In this document: positions 15,900 through 24,266 of the stretch, piece after piece
How the letters are laid out: every line of letters begins with the position of its first letter
Position numbering within the stretch: the stretch's first letter is position 1
Source: an uncultured Lachnospiraceae bacterium
Lineage (GTDB): Bacteria; Bacillota; Clostridia; Lachnospirales; Lachnospiraceae
Assembly (NCBI GenBank): GCA_902788645.1
Contig: CADAKW010000002.1
Coordinates: 1-50,526 of the forward strand
DNA: 50,526 nt
Direction: 5' to 3'
The notes under the pieces: model-generated
Told to the model about the DNA's origin: nothing
Database searches by the model: none
The model's input: the letters and a program-made list of their open reading frames with translations, nothing else
Translations under genes and position numbers: made by a program

Positions 15900-18082
15900 G
15901 TAAATATGAAATGGCAGTAAGGATTTCTCAGGTACAAAGTCTGGTGGAGGAGAGAAAATACAGAAAAGCGGCAGCGGTGCTGTCTACGATCGATGTGCGT
16001 CAGGTCAAATCCCAGACAGAGCTGCAGACCTTTGCAGAGGTTTATGTCAAGACGGAGCAGTTTGAGGCAGCCAAGGCGATCTATCTGCGTATTTATAAGA
16101 GAAACAGAAACAAAAAGGTACTGTATCGTCTGATCTATCTTGCGATCCGGACAAATCATCTGGATGAAGCTGAGGATTTTTATGAGGAGTTTCAGGACCT
16201 GAATCACAGTGAACAGGAGAGTCTGATCCTTCGTTACCGGATCGACAAGGCAAAGGGAGCTTCCTTCAACCGGCTGATCGAGACTCTTGAGAGGCTTAAG
16301 GAAGAGGATTATGTAGAGGAATGGGCATATGAGCTTGCAAAGCTGTATCAGAGAGCAGGACGCGAGGAGGAATGCCGGAGAGAATGTGAAGATATCAAGC
16401 TGTGGTTTGGCGATGGCGAGATCGTGGAGAGAGCACAGGCACTGCTTGACTATCTGGATGAGGATGAAACTATTTATTATGAGGACAGGGATTACACGGT
16501 AGATCCACCGGAGGAACCGAATCCGGACGATACCGGTTCCCTGCCGGATCTGGGACCGGAGATCATGAAGCAGGAAATAGAAAAAATGAAGCGCAAAAAA
16601 CGGGATGAAAAGCGCAGGGAAGCCATGGAAGCCGAGGATGATGACGAAGAATTCGTGGATGATTATGAGGATGAGCCAGAGGACGGGGAGTTGTTAGTCG
16701 CTCCGGAGGAGATCACCCAGAAGGCAAAGGGCGGTTTTCATCTGTTGCGGGGACTGTGGAAACGCGGAAGCAGAGATAAGCAGGAAGAAGCCGTAACGGA
16801 GGATGATCTGCAGGAAACATATCCGGAGGAGTCTGTTGAGGCAGAGATGGATACGACGGAGTCTGAGGAAGAGACTGCGGCTGCAATGGAGGAAGACATG
16901 GAAGCAGCGGCCGTCACCCCTGATGTGTCTGATGATATGGAGGATGATCTGGAGCAGTGGAAACCGGATCAGAGCCGGGACAGTGAAAGCAGTGAGGATC
17001 AAAGAGAGCAAAATACTGTGGCTCCAATGAGTCAGGAGATGAAGAATACGTTAGCTGCCGCTGTGGAGAATGTATTGGCGGAGCAGGCGGCTGCCCGGGA
17101 GGAGCCGGAAAAACCGGAAAAACCGTCCCAGTCAGGGCTTGGGATCACACAGGATCTGGCCAAGGAGATCACAGCGATCTTTGAGGCAGAAAAGAGAGAA
17201 CAGTTAAAGGAAAAGGCTGTGGCAGTTGTAGACGATGCAGCCGGTAAGATCAGTGACGTGCCAAATCTTGCTTCGGATGTTCTGGGACGTATGACACAGG
17301 CTGTCCAGAGCAAGGTTGGAAAAACATATATTCCGATGGACGTGTCAGAGACAGTGGACGAGCAGCAGGGATCAGCGGATACGACAGAACGTCAGCAGGA
17401 GGCTGCGGAAATGGCAGCCGGTGCACCGGAGGAGACAGATGAGGTACAGCGACCGGTAGGCATGGAGGAAATCGTATCCTCAGGAGTACTTCCTGTGAAA
17501 GAAGATGATGTAACTATGATCGAACTGGATCAGATCATGCCTGAGCCCGATATTCCGGAGCTGCGCCAGGTTATGCCGGAGGACAGTCCGGAGCTTGGTA
17601 ATCTGCCGGAGCTGGAGGAGGATGAGCTGCCGACGACCAGAGCACTTCATCATTCCTTTGATGACATTCTGACACTGATCGCCGGAGAGTTAGAGCCGAA
17701 GCATTTTGTACTCATGGGAGAAGGAGAGGATAAGATCATCGGTATTACCAAGAAGATCGTTCGTGTCAATTATGAAAAGGGCTTCCTTTCCACCAACCAG
17801 ATCGCAAAGATCAATTCCAGTCAGTTAAATCAGATGGACCTGTTAAGAGTTTGCAATCAGATCAAGGGCAACTGCCTGCTGATCGACAATGCGTCAGAGC
17901 TGGCATTTTCTACGATCACTAAAATATTCGCAGTGATGGATGCCTTCCGGGGTGATTTTATCGTAGTTCTTGCGGATGAGGGAAATACACTGGATGAACT
18001 TTTCCGGGTAGCACCGGCATTGGCAAGACGTTTTGAATATGTCATTGATATTGGACAATACAGTGAGGAGGATTATCAGTAA
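15896..18082 (+). CDS. TPR protein with acidic linker and C-terminal degenerate AAA+ (SpoVK/CbbX-like) domain
   Basis: A 728-residue protein in three parts. Residues 1-200 are TPR-like helical repeats (FEAAKAIYLRIYKRN, LDEAEDFYEEFQDL). Residues about 200-590 form a very acidic, Glu/Asp-rich linker with short Lys/Arg helices. Residues about 590-728 follow the order of a CbbX/SpoVK AAA+ domain: FVLMGEGEDKIIG where Walker A should be, KINSSQLNQ, NCLLIDNASEL where Walker B should be, then VVLADEGNTLDELFRVAPAL and RRFEYVIDI. The Walker A GKS/T and the acidic Walker B pair are not intact, so ATP hydrolysis is doubtful. It is coupled to the amidase upstream (ATGA) and directly abuts the pyrophosphatase gene. 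Function unknown; a scaffold is an inference. Confidence 0.72.
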   Translation: MSKYEMAVRISQVQSLVEERKYRKAAAVLSTIDVRQVKSQTELQTFAEVYVKTEQFEAAKAIYLRIYKRNRNKKVLYRLIYLAIRTNHLDEAEDFYEEFQDLNHSEQESLILRYRIDKAKGASFNRLIETLERLKEEDYVEEWAYELAKLYQRAGREEECRRECEDIKLWFGDGEIVERAQALLDYLDEDETIYYEDRDYTVDPPEEPNPDDTGSLPDLGPEIMKQEIEKMKRKKRDEKRREAMEAEDDDEEFVDDYEDEPEDGELLVAPEEITQKAKGGFHLLRGLWKRGSRDKQEEAVTEDDLQETYPEESVEAEMDTTESEEETAAAMEEDMEAAAVTPDVSDDMEDDLEQWKPDQSRDSESSEDQREQNTVAPMSQEMKNTLAAAVENVLAEQAAAREEPEKPEKPSQSGLGITQDLAKEITAIFEAEKREQLKEKAVAVVDDAAGKISDVPNLASDVLGRMTQAVQSKVGKTYIPMDVSETVDEQQGSADTTERQQEAAEMAAGAPEETDEVQRPVGMEEIVSSGVLPVKEDDVTMIELDQIMPEPDIPELRQVMPEDSPELGNLPELEEDELPTTRALHHSFDDILTLIAGELEPKHFVLMGEGEDKIIGITKKIVRVNYEKGFLSTNQIAKINSSQLNQMDLLRVCNQIKGNCLLIDNASELAFSTITKIFAVMDAFRGDFIVVLADEGNTLDELFRVAPALARRFEYVIDIGQYSEEDYQ

Positions 18083-19726
18083 ATGGCAGGAGAAGAAATT
18101 CATGTAATTGGTCATATTAATCCCGATACGGATTCTGTCTGTTCTGCGATTGCGTATGCGGCATTTAAAAGACAGATGACAGGGAAGCGGTATACGGCGA
18201 AAAGAGCGGGACAGATCAACTCGGAGACACGCTTTGTGCTTCAGCGGTTTGGTGTGCCTGAGCCGGAATATCTCAGTGATGTCAGAACACAGGTGTTTGA
18301 TATTGATGTGGTTCAGGTGCCGGGTGTGGGCAGTGATATCTCCCTGAAGCGTGCATGGGAGATCATGAAAGAGGGCGGTCTTGCGACACTTCCTGTGGTC
18401 TGCAAAAACGGGCAGCTGGAAGGTCTTATTACCATAGAGGATATAGCAAAATCCTACATGGATGTTTACGACAGCTGCATTATTGCAAATGCGCAGACAC
18501 CTTTTCATAATCTCATCGAGACACTGGAGGGAGAAATGATCGCGGGAGACCCGGAGGAGATCATCCGGTCAGGCAAATGTCTGATCGCAGCAGCGAACCC
18601 GGATCTTATGGAAAATTATATTGAAAAGGATGATATCGTAATCCTCGGAAACCGTTATGAGTCCCAGCTCTGTGCCATTGAGATGGGCGCAAAATGCATT
18701 ATTGTGTGTGATGGATCCCTGGTGTCCTTTACCATCAAAAAGCTGGCAGAGAGTAAGGGGTGTTTTATCATTAAAACACCGTATGACACGTATACAGCGA
18801 CACGTCTGGTCAACCAGAGTATGCCGATACGTTATTTTATGAAGCAGAAGGATCTGATCACGTTTCAGAGAAATGACTTCGTTGATGATATCCGTGAGAC
18901 CATGGCCAAGAAGAGATACCGTGATTTCCCGATCATGGACTTAAATGGCAGCTATTTTGGTATGATCTCCAGACGGAGCCTGCTGGGTGCACGCAAGAAA
19001 CGTCTCGTGCTGGTGGATCACAATGAGGTGACACAGGCGGTAGACGGGCTGGATGAAGCAGAGGTTCTTGAGGTGATCGATCATCACAGGATCGGTAGTC
19101 TGGAAACCATGAATCCGGTATATTTTCGGAATCAGCCGCTGGGATGTACGGCAACGATCATTTATCAGATGTACCGGGAGCAGGAGCTGGAGATCAGCAG
19201 AGAGATCGCCGGTCTGCTTTGTTCTGCCATACTTTCAGACACTCTGATCTTCCGTTCACCGACCTGTACGGAAACAGACAAAAAGGCGGCCTATGCTCTG
19301 GCAGAGATTGCCGGGATCGAGCCGGAGTCTTATGCAGCGGAGATGTTTGCAGCGGGAAGTAATCTGTCATCCAAAACGCCGGAGGAGATCTTTTATCAGG
19401 ATTTCAAAAAATTTGTTGTCAATGAGGTTTCCTTTGGAGTAGGCCAGATCAATTCTATGACACAGGGGGATCTGGATGATGTCAGGGAAAGGATGATCCC
19501 ATATATGGAAAAGGCGCTGACAGCACATTCGATCCCGATGCTGTTCTTTATGCTGACCAATATCATGCAGGGAACCACGGAGCTGCTTTGTGCCGGTAAT
19601 GGGGCGAGGGAGCTTGCACTGGAGGCATTTCATCTGAAAGAGGATACCCGGCAGATCGTGTTGGAAAATACAGTCTCCCGTAAGAAACAGCTGATCCCTG
19701 CATTGATGCAGGCACTCCAGCAGTAA
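18083..19726 (+). CDS. ppaC: Manganese-dependent inorganic pyrophosphatase with CBS-DRTGG regulatory insert
   Basis: A 547-residue family II (DHH) pyrophosphatase, hydrolysing PPi to phosphate in the cytoplasm. The N-terminal catalytic motif GHINPDTDSVCSA carries H11, D15 and D17; the DHH motif D333-H-H is in EVIDHHRIG; the C-terminal DHHA2 domain ends with SRKKQLIP. Between them lie a CBS domain split by a DRTGG domain (about 70-305), the layout that makes these enzymes sensitive to adenine nucleotides and diadenosine polyphosphates. The ATG follows the upstream stop codon with no gap, so it is the last gene of a three-gene operon. Confidence 0.93.
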   Translation: MAGEEIHVIGHINPDTDSVCSAIAYAAFKRQMTGKRYTAKRAGQINSETRFVLQRFGVPEPEYLSDVRTQVFDIDVVQVPGVGSDISLKRAWEIMKEGGLATLPVVCKNGQLEGLITIEDIAKSYMDVYDSCIIANAQTPFHNLIETLEGEMIAGDPEEIIRSGKCLIAAANPDLMENYIEKDDIVILGNRYESQLCAIEMGAKCIIVCDGSLVSFTIKKLAESKGCFIIKTPYDTYTATRLVNQSMPIRYFMKQKDLITFQRNDFVDDIRETMAKKRYRDFPIMDLNGSYFGMISRRSLLGARKKRLVLVDHNEVTQAVDGLDEAEVLEVIDHHRIGSLETMNPVYFRNQPLGCTATIIYQMYREQELEISREIAGLLCSAILSDTLIFRSPTCTETDKKAAYALAEIAGIEPESYAAEMFAAGSNLSSKTPEEIFYQDFKKFVVNEVSFGVGQINSMTQGDLDDVRERMIPYMEKALTAHSIPMLFFMLTNIMQGTTELLCAGNGARELALEAFHLKEDTRQIVLENTVSRKKQLIPALMQALQQ

Positions 19727-19861
19727 TGAAGAGGAGGCGATGGCGGATTGACTGTAAATTGTAAGAAAGTTGACAGAAATTTGACATAAACAGGGAATAA
19801 ACTGGAAAAAGGTAACTATTAAATTTATCATAAATCGCTAGAAAAGGGGGAAAAAAGCGAT

Positions 19862-22800
19862 ATGTTTCAACAAGGGGAAAAAAGAAAAAACAAGAAGACA
19901 AAAGTACTAACCGTTATGCTGGCACTTTCCATGCTGTTTGTACAGCTGTTTGGTGTGCTGCCGGTAAAAACGGCATCTGCAGAGGAGGATACGGCGGATC
20001 TGCGTATTATGTTTACAACAGATCTCCATGGACAGGTTGTGGATGTGGATTATTCTAAGGGGACATTATTTGCCAATGGGGGATTGACAAAAGCGTCTAC
20101 CTTACTGACCAAGGCCAAAAGTGAAGTGGCGGCGGGCAATACGCTCTTGTTTGACCTGGGGGATGTGATGTATGATTACACCACAGATTATATTTATGAG
20201 CACGATCAGAATGAGATTCAGCCGATTTATAAGGCGATGGCTTCTTTAAATTATGATGCGATCATTTTGGGAAATCATGATTATGAATACACACTGCCAT
20301 ATATCCAGAAGCAGTATGAGTCTACCGGGCTGAAGGACAAGGTGATTGCTTCCAATATTACGGATGCCGTAACCGGAAAACATGTTTTCAATGAAAATAA
20401 GATCATCGAGAAAACCCTGACAACGGCGGACGGATCCAATGTGACCGTTAAGGTAGGTGTGATCGGAGAGTCTATTCCGACATTATCCAAAAAGAGATGT
20501 GATTATACCGGAGTTCTTGCCGGAGAAGATATGGTTGCCAATGTGCAGAAGGAAACAAAAAAGCTGAAGGATGCCGGAGCGGACGTAGTAGTTGTACTGG
20601 CTCATTCCGGTGTGGGTGCTGAGCAGCCGGCACTGATGGATGAGAATGTAGGATATGCTCTTACAAAGATTGACGGTGTTGATGCTGTTTTGTGTGGTCA
20701 TCTTCATTCCAATTTCTGTGCAGACGGTACCACAAAATATGATAAATACCCGGGTGTCGATACGGAAACAGGTCTGGTCAATGGTAAAAACCTTGTCATG
20801 GTTGCCAACAGCGGACAGGGAATCGGTGTTGTGGACCTGGGGATCTCAAAGGATAAACAGATCGTCAGCAGAAAATCACAGATCCGTAAAACAAAGAAAA
20901 ATACAGCGATCGATCAGAACATTGCATCCTTTATGGATCAGTGGGGTTCCGTATTTGCGGCGGACTGTACAGAAGTGCTTGCAGAGCTGAAATCCGGTGC
21001 CAGATGGCAGAATTATCTGGGGACTCTGGAGGACAGCAGTCCGATTCAGCTGTTAAATGATATGGCCATTTCCTATGGTATGGAATATCAGAACAATGAT
21101 AATACAGATTGTAAGGGACTGCCGGTGGTGGCAGCATCTAAATACTCACGTTACGGTGCGGGAAGCGGTCTGGACTATTATGATGTTAAGGATTATTTTA
21201 CCAGTGCCGATCTGTATCAGCTGATGAATTACAGAATCCAGCTGTGGCGTTATAAGGTTACGGGAGCGCAGCTTCGGGAATGGCTGGAGTGGGCAGCAAG
21301 TGCCTATGAAACGGCAGGAAGCAATGTAGTATCCGGTTCGGCAGTCAGTACGCCGGCACCGACGGAAACTCCGGACATTGCTTCTCAGGGAGCGGTAACG
21401 GCAGAACCGGAACAGACTGAGCCGTCTCAGACTGCGCCTGTTTTGACACGGAGTGTTTCCGGTGCCAACAAGGGGATATCGCAGACGAGCAATCTTCTGG
21501 CAGGGATTCTTAATTATAAGGGTTCCAGACCATTACAGTACTCTCTGCAGGAGTTATACCTTACGGATCTGAGCCGTTTCTATATTCTGGATGGTGTAGA
21601 GTATACGATCGATACCAGCGTGGCACCGCGTTATGATTATGGTGGAAACAAGATCAACGATACATGGAGGGTTACCAATGTAACCAGAAACGGACAGGAG
21701 ATCAAGGATACGGATCAGTTTCTTCTGATCGTCAATCGTCTTGATTCCACGAAGATTCCGGAAATGTTTAAGGTGGAACCAATGAGTAAGCTGAGTCAGG
21801 CGGATACCAGAGAATACTTTAAAAAGTATCTGATGAAGCAGGCTGAATGTGGAAGCCTTGGCAATCTGGAGGATGATAACTGGAATGTGAAGTATTCCGA
21901 TCAGTATTATTACATACTGAAAACAGGCTCAGGAGCAAGAGATATGATCGATCAGAGATCCTGGATCAAAGAAAAACTGGATTCTTCCGGAGATTTTGAT
22001 TATTACCGGGCGGATCTGTCCGATATGGATCTGTCCGACAAAACAGGTCCGGATCTGAATCTGGCAGCTTTGACAGAGATTGAGACAAACCATCCGGTCA
22101 AGGTCGCAGTGCAGGCAACAGACCGGTCAGGCATTGCCTCTCTGTCTTATCTGAGTGGAAAATATCTGGCGGATTCCATTGCATGGAATAATGCCAAGGC
22201 TGTCCAGGATGGTGTTTTTGCAGCGGACAAGAATACCATATATTCTGTAAGAGCTGTGGATGGACGGGGAAATGTGACGATCCGTTATATCCGCATTAAC
22301 AACATTAATGAGGGAATTCTGGAGGCGCCAAAGGTAGATACGTATACCAACCGTAAGTCATATATTTCCGGTAAGGCAGAGCCTGTAACAACGATCTATT
22401 TTGAGCTGGAGGATTCTACCGTTTATAAGACAACGGTGAATGATGACGGTTCCTTTAAGTATGCATTGCCACCGCAGAATGCAGGCAAAAAGATCTTTGT
22501 CTATGTAAAGGATGATGAGGGACGATGCAGTGCGAGAACAGTAGTTACGGTAAAGAGAACAGGACCGAATAAGCCTGTGATGGAGAAAGTGACCACAGCA
22601 GTCAGAACAGTGACAGGTGATATCAACGACAAGAATGTATATCCGTTCTTTATCCTGGAAAGCAAGAAGACAGTCTTTATGCAGGATGATGGAACAGAAG
22701 AGCTTTATAAGCAGTGCGAGCTTTACAATAAAGATTACAAGGTTGAGAAGATCGCAATGGATATTACAAGTGATGGCAGCTATACATTTTCACTGCCATA

Positions 22801-23437
22801 TCTGCTTACGGCAAAGACAGAGCTGAAGATGCGTACGGTCGATGTTGCCTACAGAGTCAGCATGGGTACCAAACGGGTTGTAAAGCAGACTGTACCTGCA
22901 AAGCCAACCATGCAGACAGTAACAAATCTTTCCACCAAGGTAAAGGTATTTTCTGAGGAGAAATGCAAGAGTGCTACGATCACAGTAGGCAAAAAGAAAT
23001 ATACGATCACCAAGAAGACGTATGTAGCCTCCAAGAAAATGTACCGTTATCAGAGAAAGATCGAGAAGACCAATTCCGGCGTAAAGGTAAATGCTTATCT
23101 TACGAACTCAAAGGGAAACAGCCCGGTATTAAAGACGACAAAAACAGAGGTTGTGCCGGATACACCAAAGGTGGACAAGCTGAAAGCAGGTCTGAAAAAG
23201 ATCACAGGTCATGTAGATGTGGTCGGTGATGGAACAGAGGCAGATGGTGCAACCGTGGAGAACACCAATACAAAGGTCTTTATTCTGGTCAATGGAAAGA
23301 AGTATACTGCTTCCATCGATTTTGAGGGAAATTATACTGTGAAGCTTAAAAAGCCTTTGGTGTCAAAGGATAAAGTGATCGTTAAGGCAAGAAATAAAAA
23401 AGGTATGGGAATCAAGAAAAAATATGTTTTGAAATAA
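19862..23437 (+). CDS. Secreted 5'-nucleotidase/UshA-like metallophosphoesterase with Ig-like tail
   Basis: A 1191-residue exported protein with a signal peptide ending near TASA40. The metallophosphoesterase motifs are complete: D54 and H56 (TTDLHGQV), D101 (LFDLGDVM), N138-H139-D140 (LGNHDYEY), H248 (LAHSGVG) and H280/H282 (CGHLHSNF). A 5'-nucleotidase C-terminal domain (about 365-670) is interrupted by a Thr/Pro/Glu-rich insert near 490-540. Several Ig-like/beta modules with many Lys residues follow to the end. No LPXTG motif is present. It likely releases phosphate from extracellular nucleotides. It has a strong terminator and stands alone. Confidence 0.9.
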   Translation: MFQQGEKRKNKKTKVLTVMLALSMLFVQLFGVLPVKTASAEEDTADLRIMFTTDLHGQVVDVDYSKGTLFANGGLTKASTLLTKAKSEVAAGNTLLFDLGDVMYDYTTDYIYEHDQNEIQPIYKAMASLNYDAIILGNHDYEYTLPYIQKQYESTGLKDKVIASNITDAVTGKHVFNENKIIEKTLTTADGSNVTVKVGVIGESIPTLSKKRCDYTGVLAGEDMVANVQKETKKLKDAGADVVVVLAHSGVGAEQPALMDENVGYALTKIDGVDAVLCGHLHSNFCADGTTKYDKYPGVDTETGLVNGKNLVMVANSGQGIGVVDLGISKDKQIVSRKSQIRKTKKNTAIDQNIASFMDQWGSVFAADCTEVLAELKSGARWQNYLGTLEDSSPIQLLNDMAISYGMEYQNNDNTDCKGLPVVAASKYSRYGAGSGLDYYDVKDYFTSADLYQLMNYRIQLWRYKVTGAQLREWLEWAASAYETAGSNVVSGSAVSTPAPTETPDIASQGAVTAEPEQTEPSQTAPVLTRSVSGANKGISQTSNLLAGILNYKGSRPLQYSLQELYLTDLSRFYILDGVEYTIDTSVAPRYDYGGNKINDTWRVTNVTRNGQEIKDTDQFLLIVNRLDSTKIPEMFKVEPMSKLSQADTREYFKKYLMKQAECGSLGNLEDDNWNVKYSDQYYYILKTGSGARDMIDQRSWIKEKLDSSGDFDYYRADLSDMDLSDKTGPDLNLAALTEIETNHPVKVAVQATDRSGIASLSYLSGKYLADSIAWNNAKAVQDGVFAADKNTIYSVRAVDGRGNVTIRYIRINNINEGILEAPKVDTYTNRKSYISGKAEPVTTIYFELEDSTVYKTTVNDDGSFKYALPPQNAGKKIFVYVKDDEGRCSARTVVTVKRTGPNKPVMEKVTTAVRTVTGDINDKNVYPFFILESKKTVFMQDDGTEELYKQCELYNKDYKVEKIAMDITSDGSYTFSLPYLLTAKTELKMRTVDVAYRVSMGTKRVVKQTVPAKPTMQTVTNLSTKVKVFSEEKCKSATITVGKKKYTITKKTYVASKKMYRYQRKIEKTNSGVKVNAYLTNSKGNSPVLKTTKTEVVPDTPKVDKLKAGLKKITGHVDVVGDGTEADGATVENTNTKVFILVNGKKYTASIDFEGNYTVKLKKPLVSKDKVIVKARNKKGMGIKKKYVLK

Positions 23438-23460
23438 TACCTTAATATAATGTCAGATCA

Positions 23461-23490
23461 AAAGAGGGAATTTCGATTCCCTCTTTTTTT
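23461..23490 (+). terminator. Intrinsic terminator after the nucleotidase gene
   Basis: AAAGAGGGAAT (23461-23471), loop TTCG, ATTCCCTC (23476-23483) running into eight or more T. Confidence 0.95.
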
Positions 23491-23507
23491 GATGAAGTTT
23501 TTGAAAC

Positions 23508-23540
23508 TGTAATGAGATTGTAAGATGTGGCAGCTATAAT
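23508..23540 (+). promoter_or_regulatory. Promoter with 11-bp-spaced direct repeats upstream of the ABC-FtsX/two-component operon
   Basis: A consensus TATAAT is at 23535-23540 with no good -35 element. In the -35 region lie TGTAAT (23508-23513) and TGTAAG (23519-23524), exactly 11 bp apart, the spacing expected for a dimer of an OmpR-family regulator. The operon's own response regulator is the natural candidate to bind here. Confidence 0.55.
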
Positions 23541-23585
23541 GTAGAGGAGTCTTAGAGATAACTAAGGGGAAAGAGAGGAAAAAAG

Positions 23586-24266
23586 ATGGAAATATTAAAA
23601 ACCATAGATCTGTGTAAACAATACGGGGAAGGGGAAAATGAAGTGCATGCCCTGGACCATGTTTCGATCGCTGTTGAGGAGGGAAAATTTATCGCAGTGG
23701 CAGGCTCCTCCGGAAGTGGAAAATCAACGCTGTTAAATATGCTGGGAGGCCTTGACCGGCCAACCTCCGGAGAGGTGATGGTGAGGGGGAAAGAGATTTT
23801 TAAAATGAATGATGAAGAGCTGACTATTTTCCGCCGCCGTAATATCGGCTTTGTATTTCAGAATTATAATCTGGTTCCCATCTTAAATGTATATGAGAAT
23901 ATTGTGCTGCCCATCGAGCTGGATGGCAGCAGGGTCGATGAGGGGTATGTGGACACGATCATTCAGACACTGGGGTTAGAGAAAAAGCTTACGGCAATGC
24001 CAAATCAGCTCTCCGGAGGGCAGCAGCAGCGTGTCGCGATCGCAAGGGCTCTGGCTGCGAAGCCTGCGATCATTCTGGCAGATGAACCTACGGGAAATCT
24101 GGACAGCCGTACCGGGATGGATGTGGTCTCGCTGTTAAAGGTGACCAGCCGGGAGTTTCATCAGACCATCGTGATGATCACCCACAACGAGGAGATCGCA
24201 CAGATGGCAGATCGGGTGATCCGGATCGAGGACGGAAAGGCAGAGGCAGGTGATCTATCATGTTAA
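23586..24266 (+). CDS. ABC transporter ATP-binding protein (FtsX/MacB-type cassette)
   Basis: A 226-residue ATPase with Walker [10 protein letters not shown] at 40-48, the signature [15 protein letters not shown], and Walker [13 protein letters not shown] followed by the switch His in MITHNEE. It belongs to the group that energises FtsX-domain permeases (MacB, LolD, BceA, SalX). The next gene starts seven bases before its stop, so the two are translated together. With the downstream response regulator and kinase it forms a self-contained sensing and export or detoxification unit, commonly aimed at antimicrobial peptides. Confidence 0.93.
   Translation: MEILKTIDLCKQYGEGENEVHALDHVSIAVEEGKFIAVAGSSGSGKSTLLNMLGGLDRPTSGEVMVRGKEIFKMNDEELTIFRRRNIGFVFQNYNLVPILNVYENIVLPIELDGSRVDEGYVDTIIQTLGLEKKLTAMPNQLSGGQQQRVAIARALAAKPAIILADEPTGNLDSRTGMDVVSLLKVTSREFHQTIVMITHNEEIAQMADRVIRIEDGKAEAGDLSC

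Noticed and set aside
23301..23437. Sortase anchor at the end of the secreted nucleotidase
   Set aside because: The protein ends with a Lys-rich beta module and no LPXTG, hydrophobic stretch or positive tail of the sortase type.
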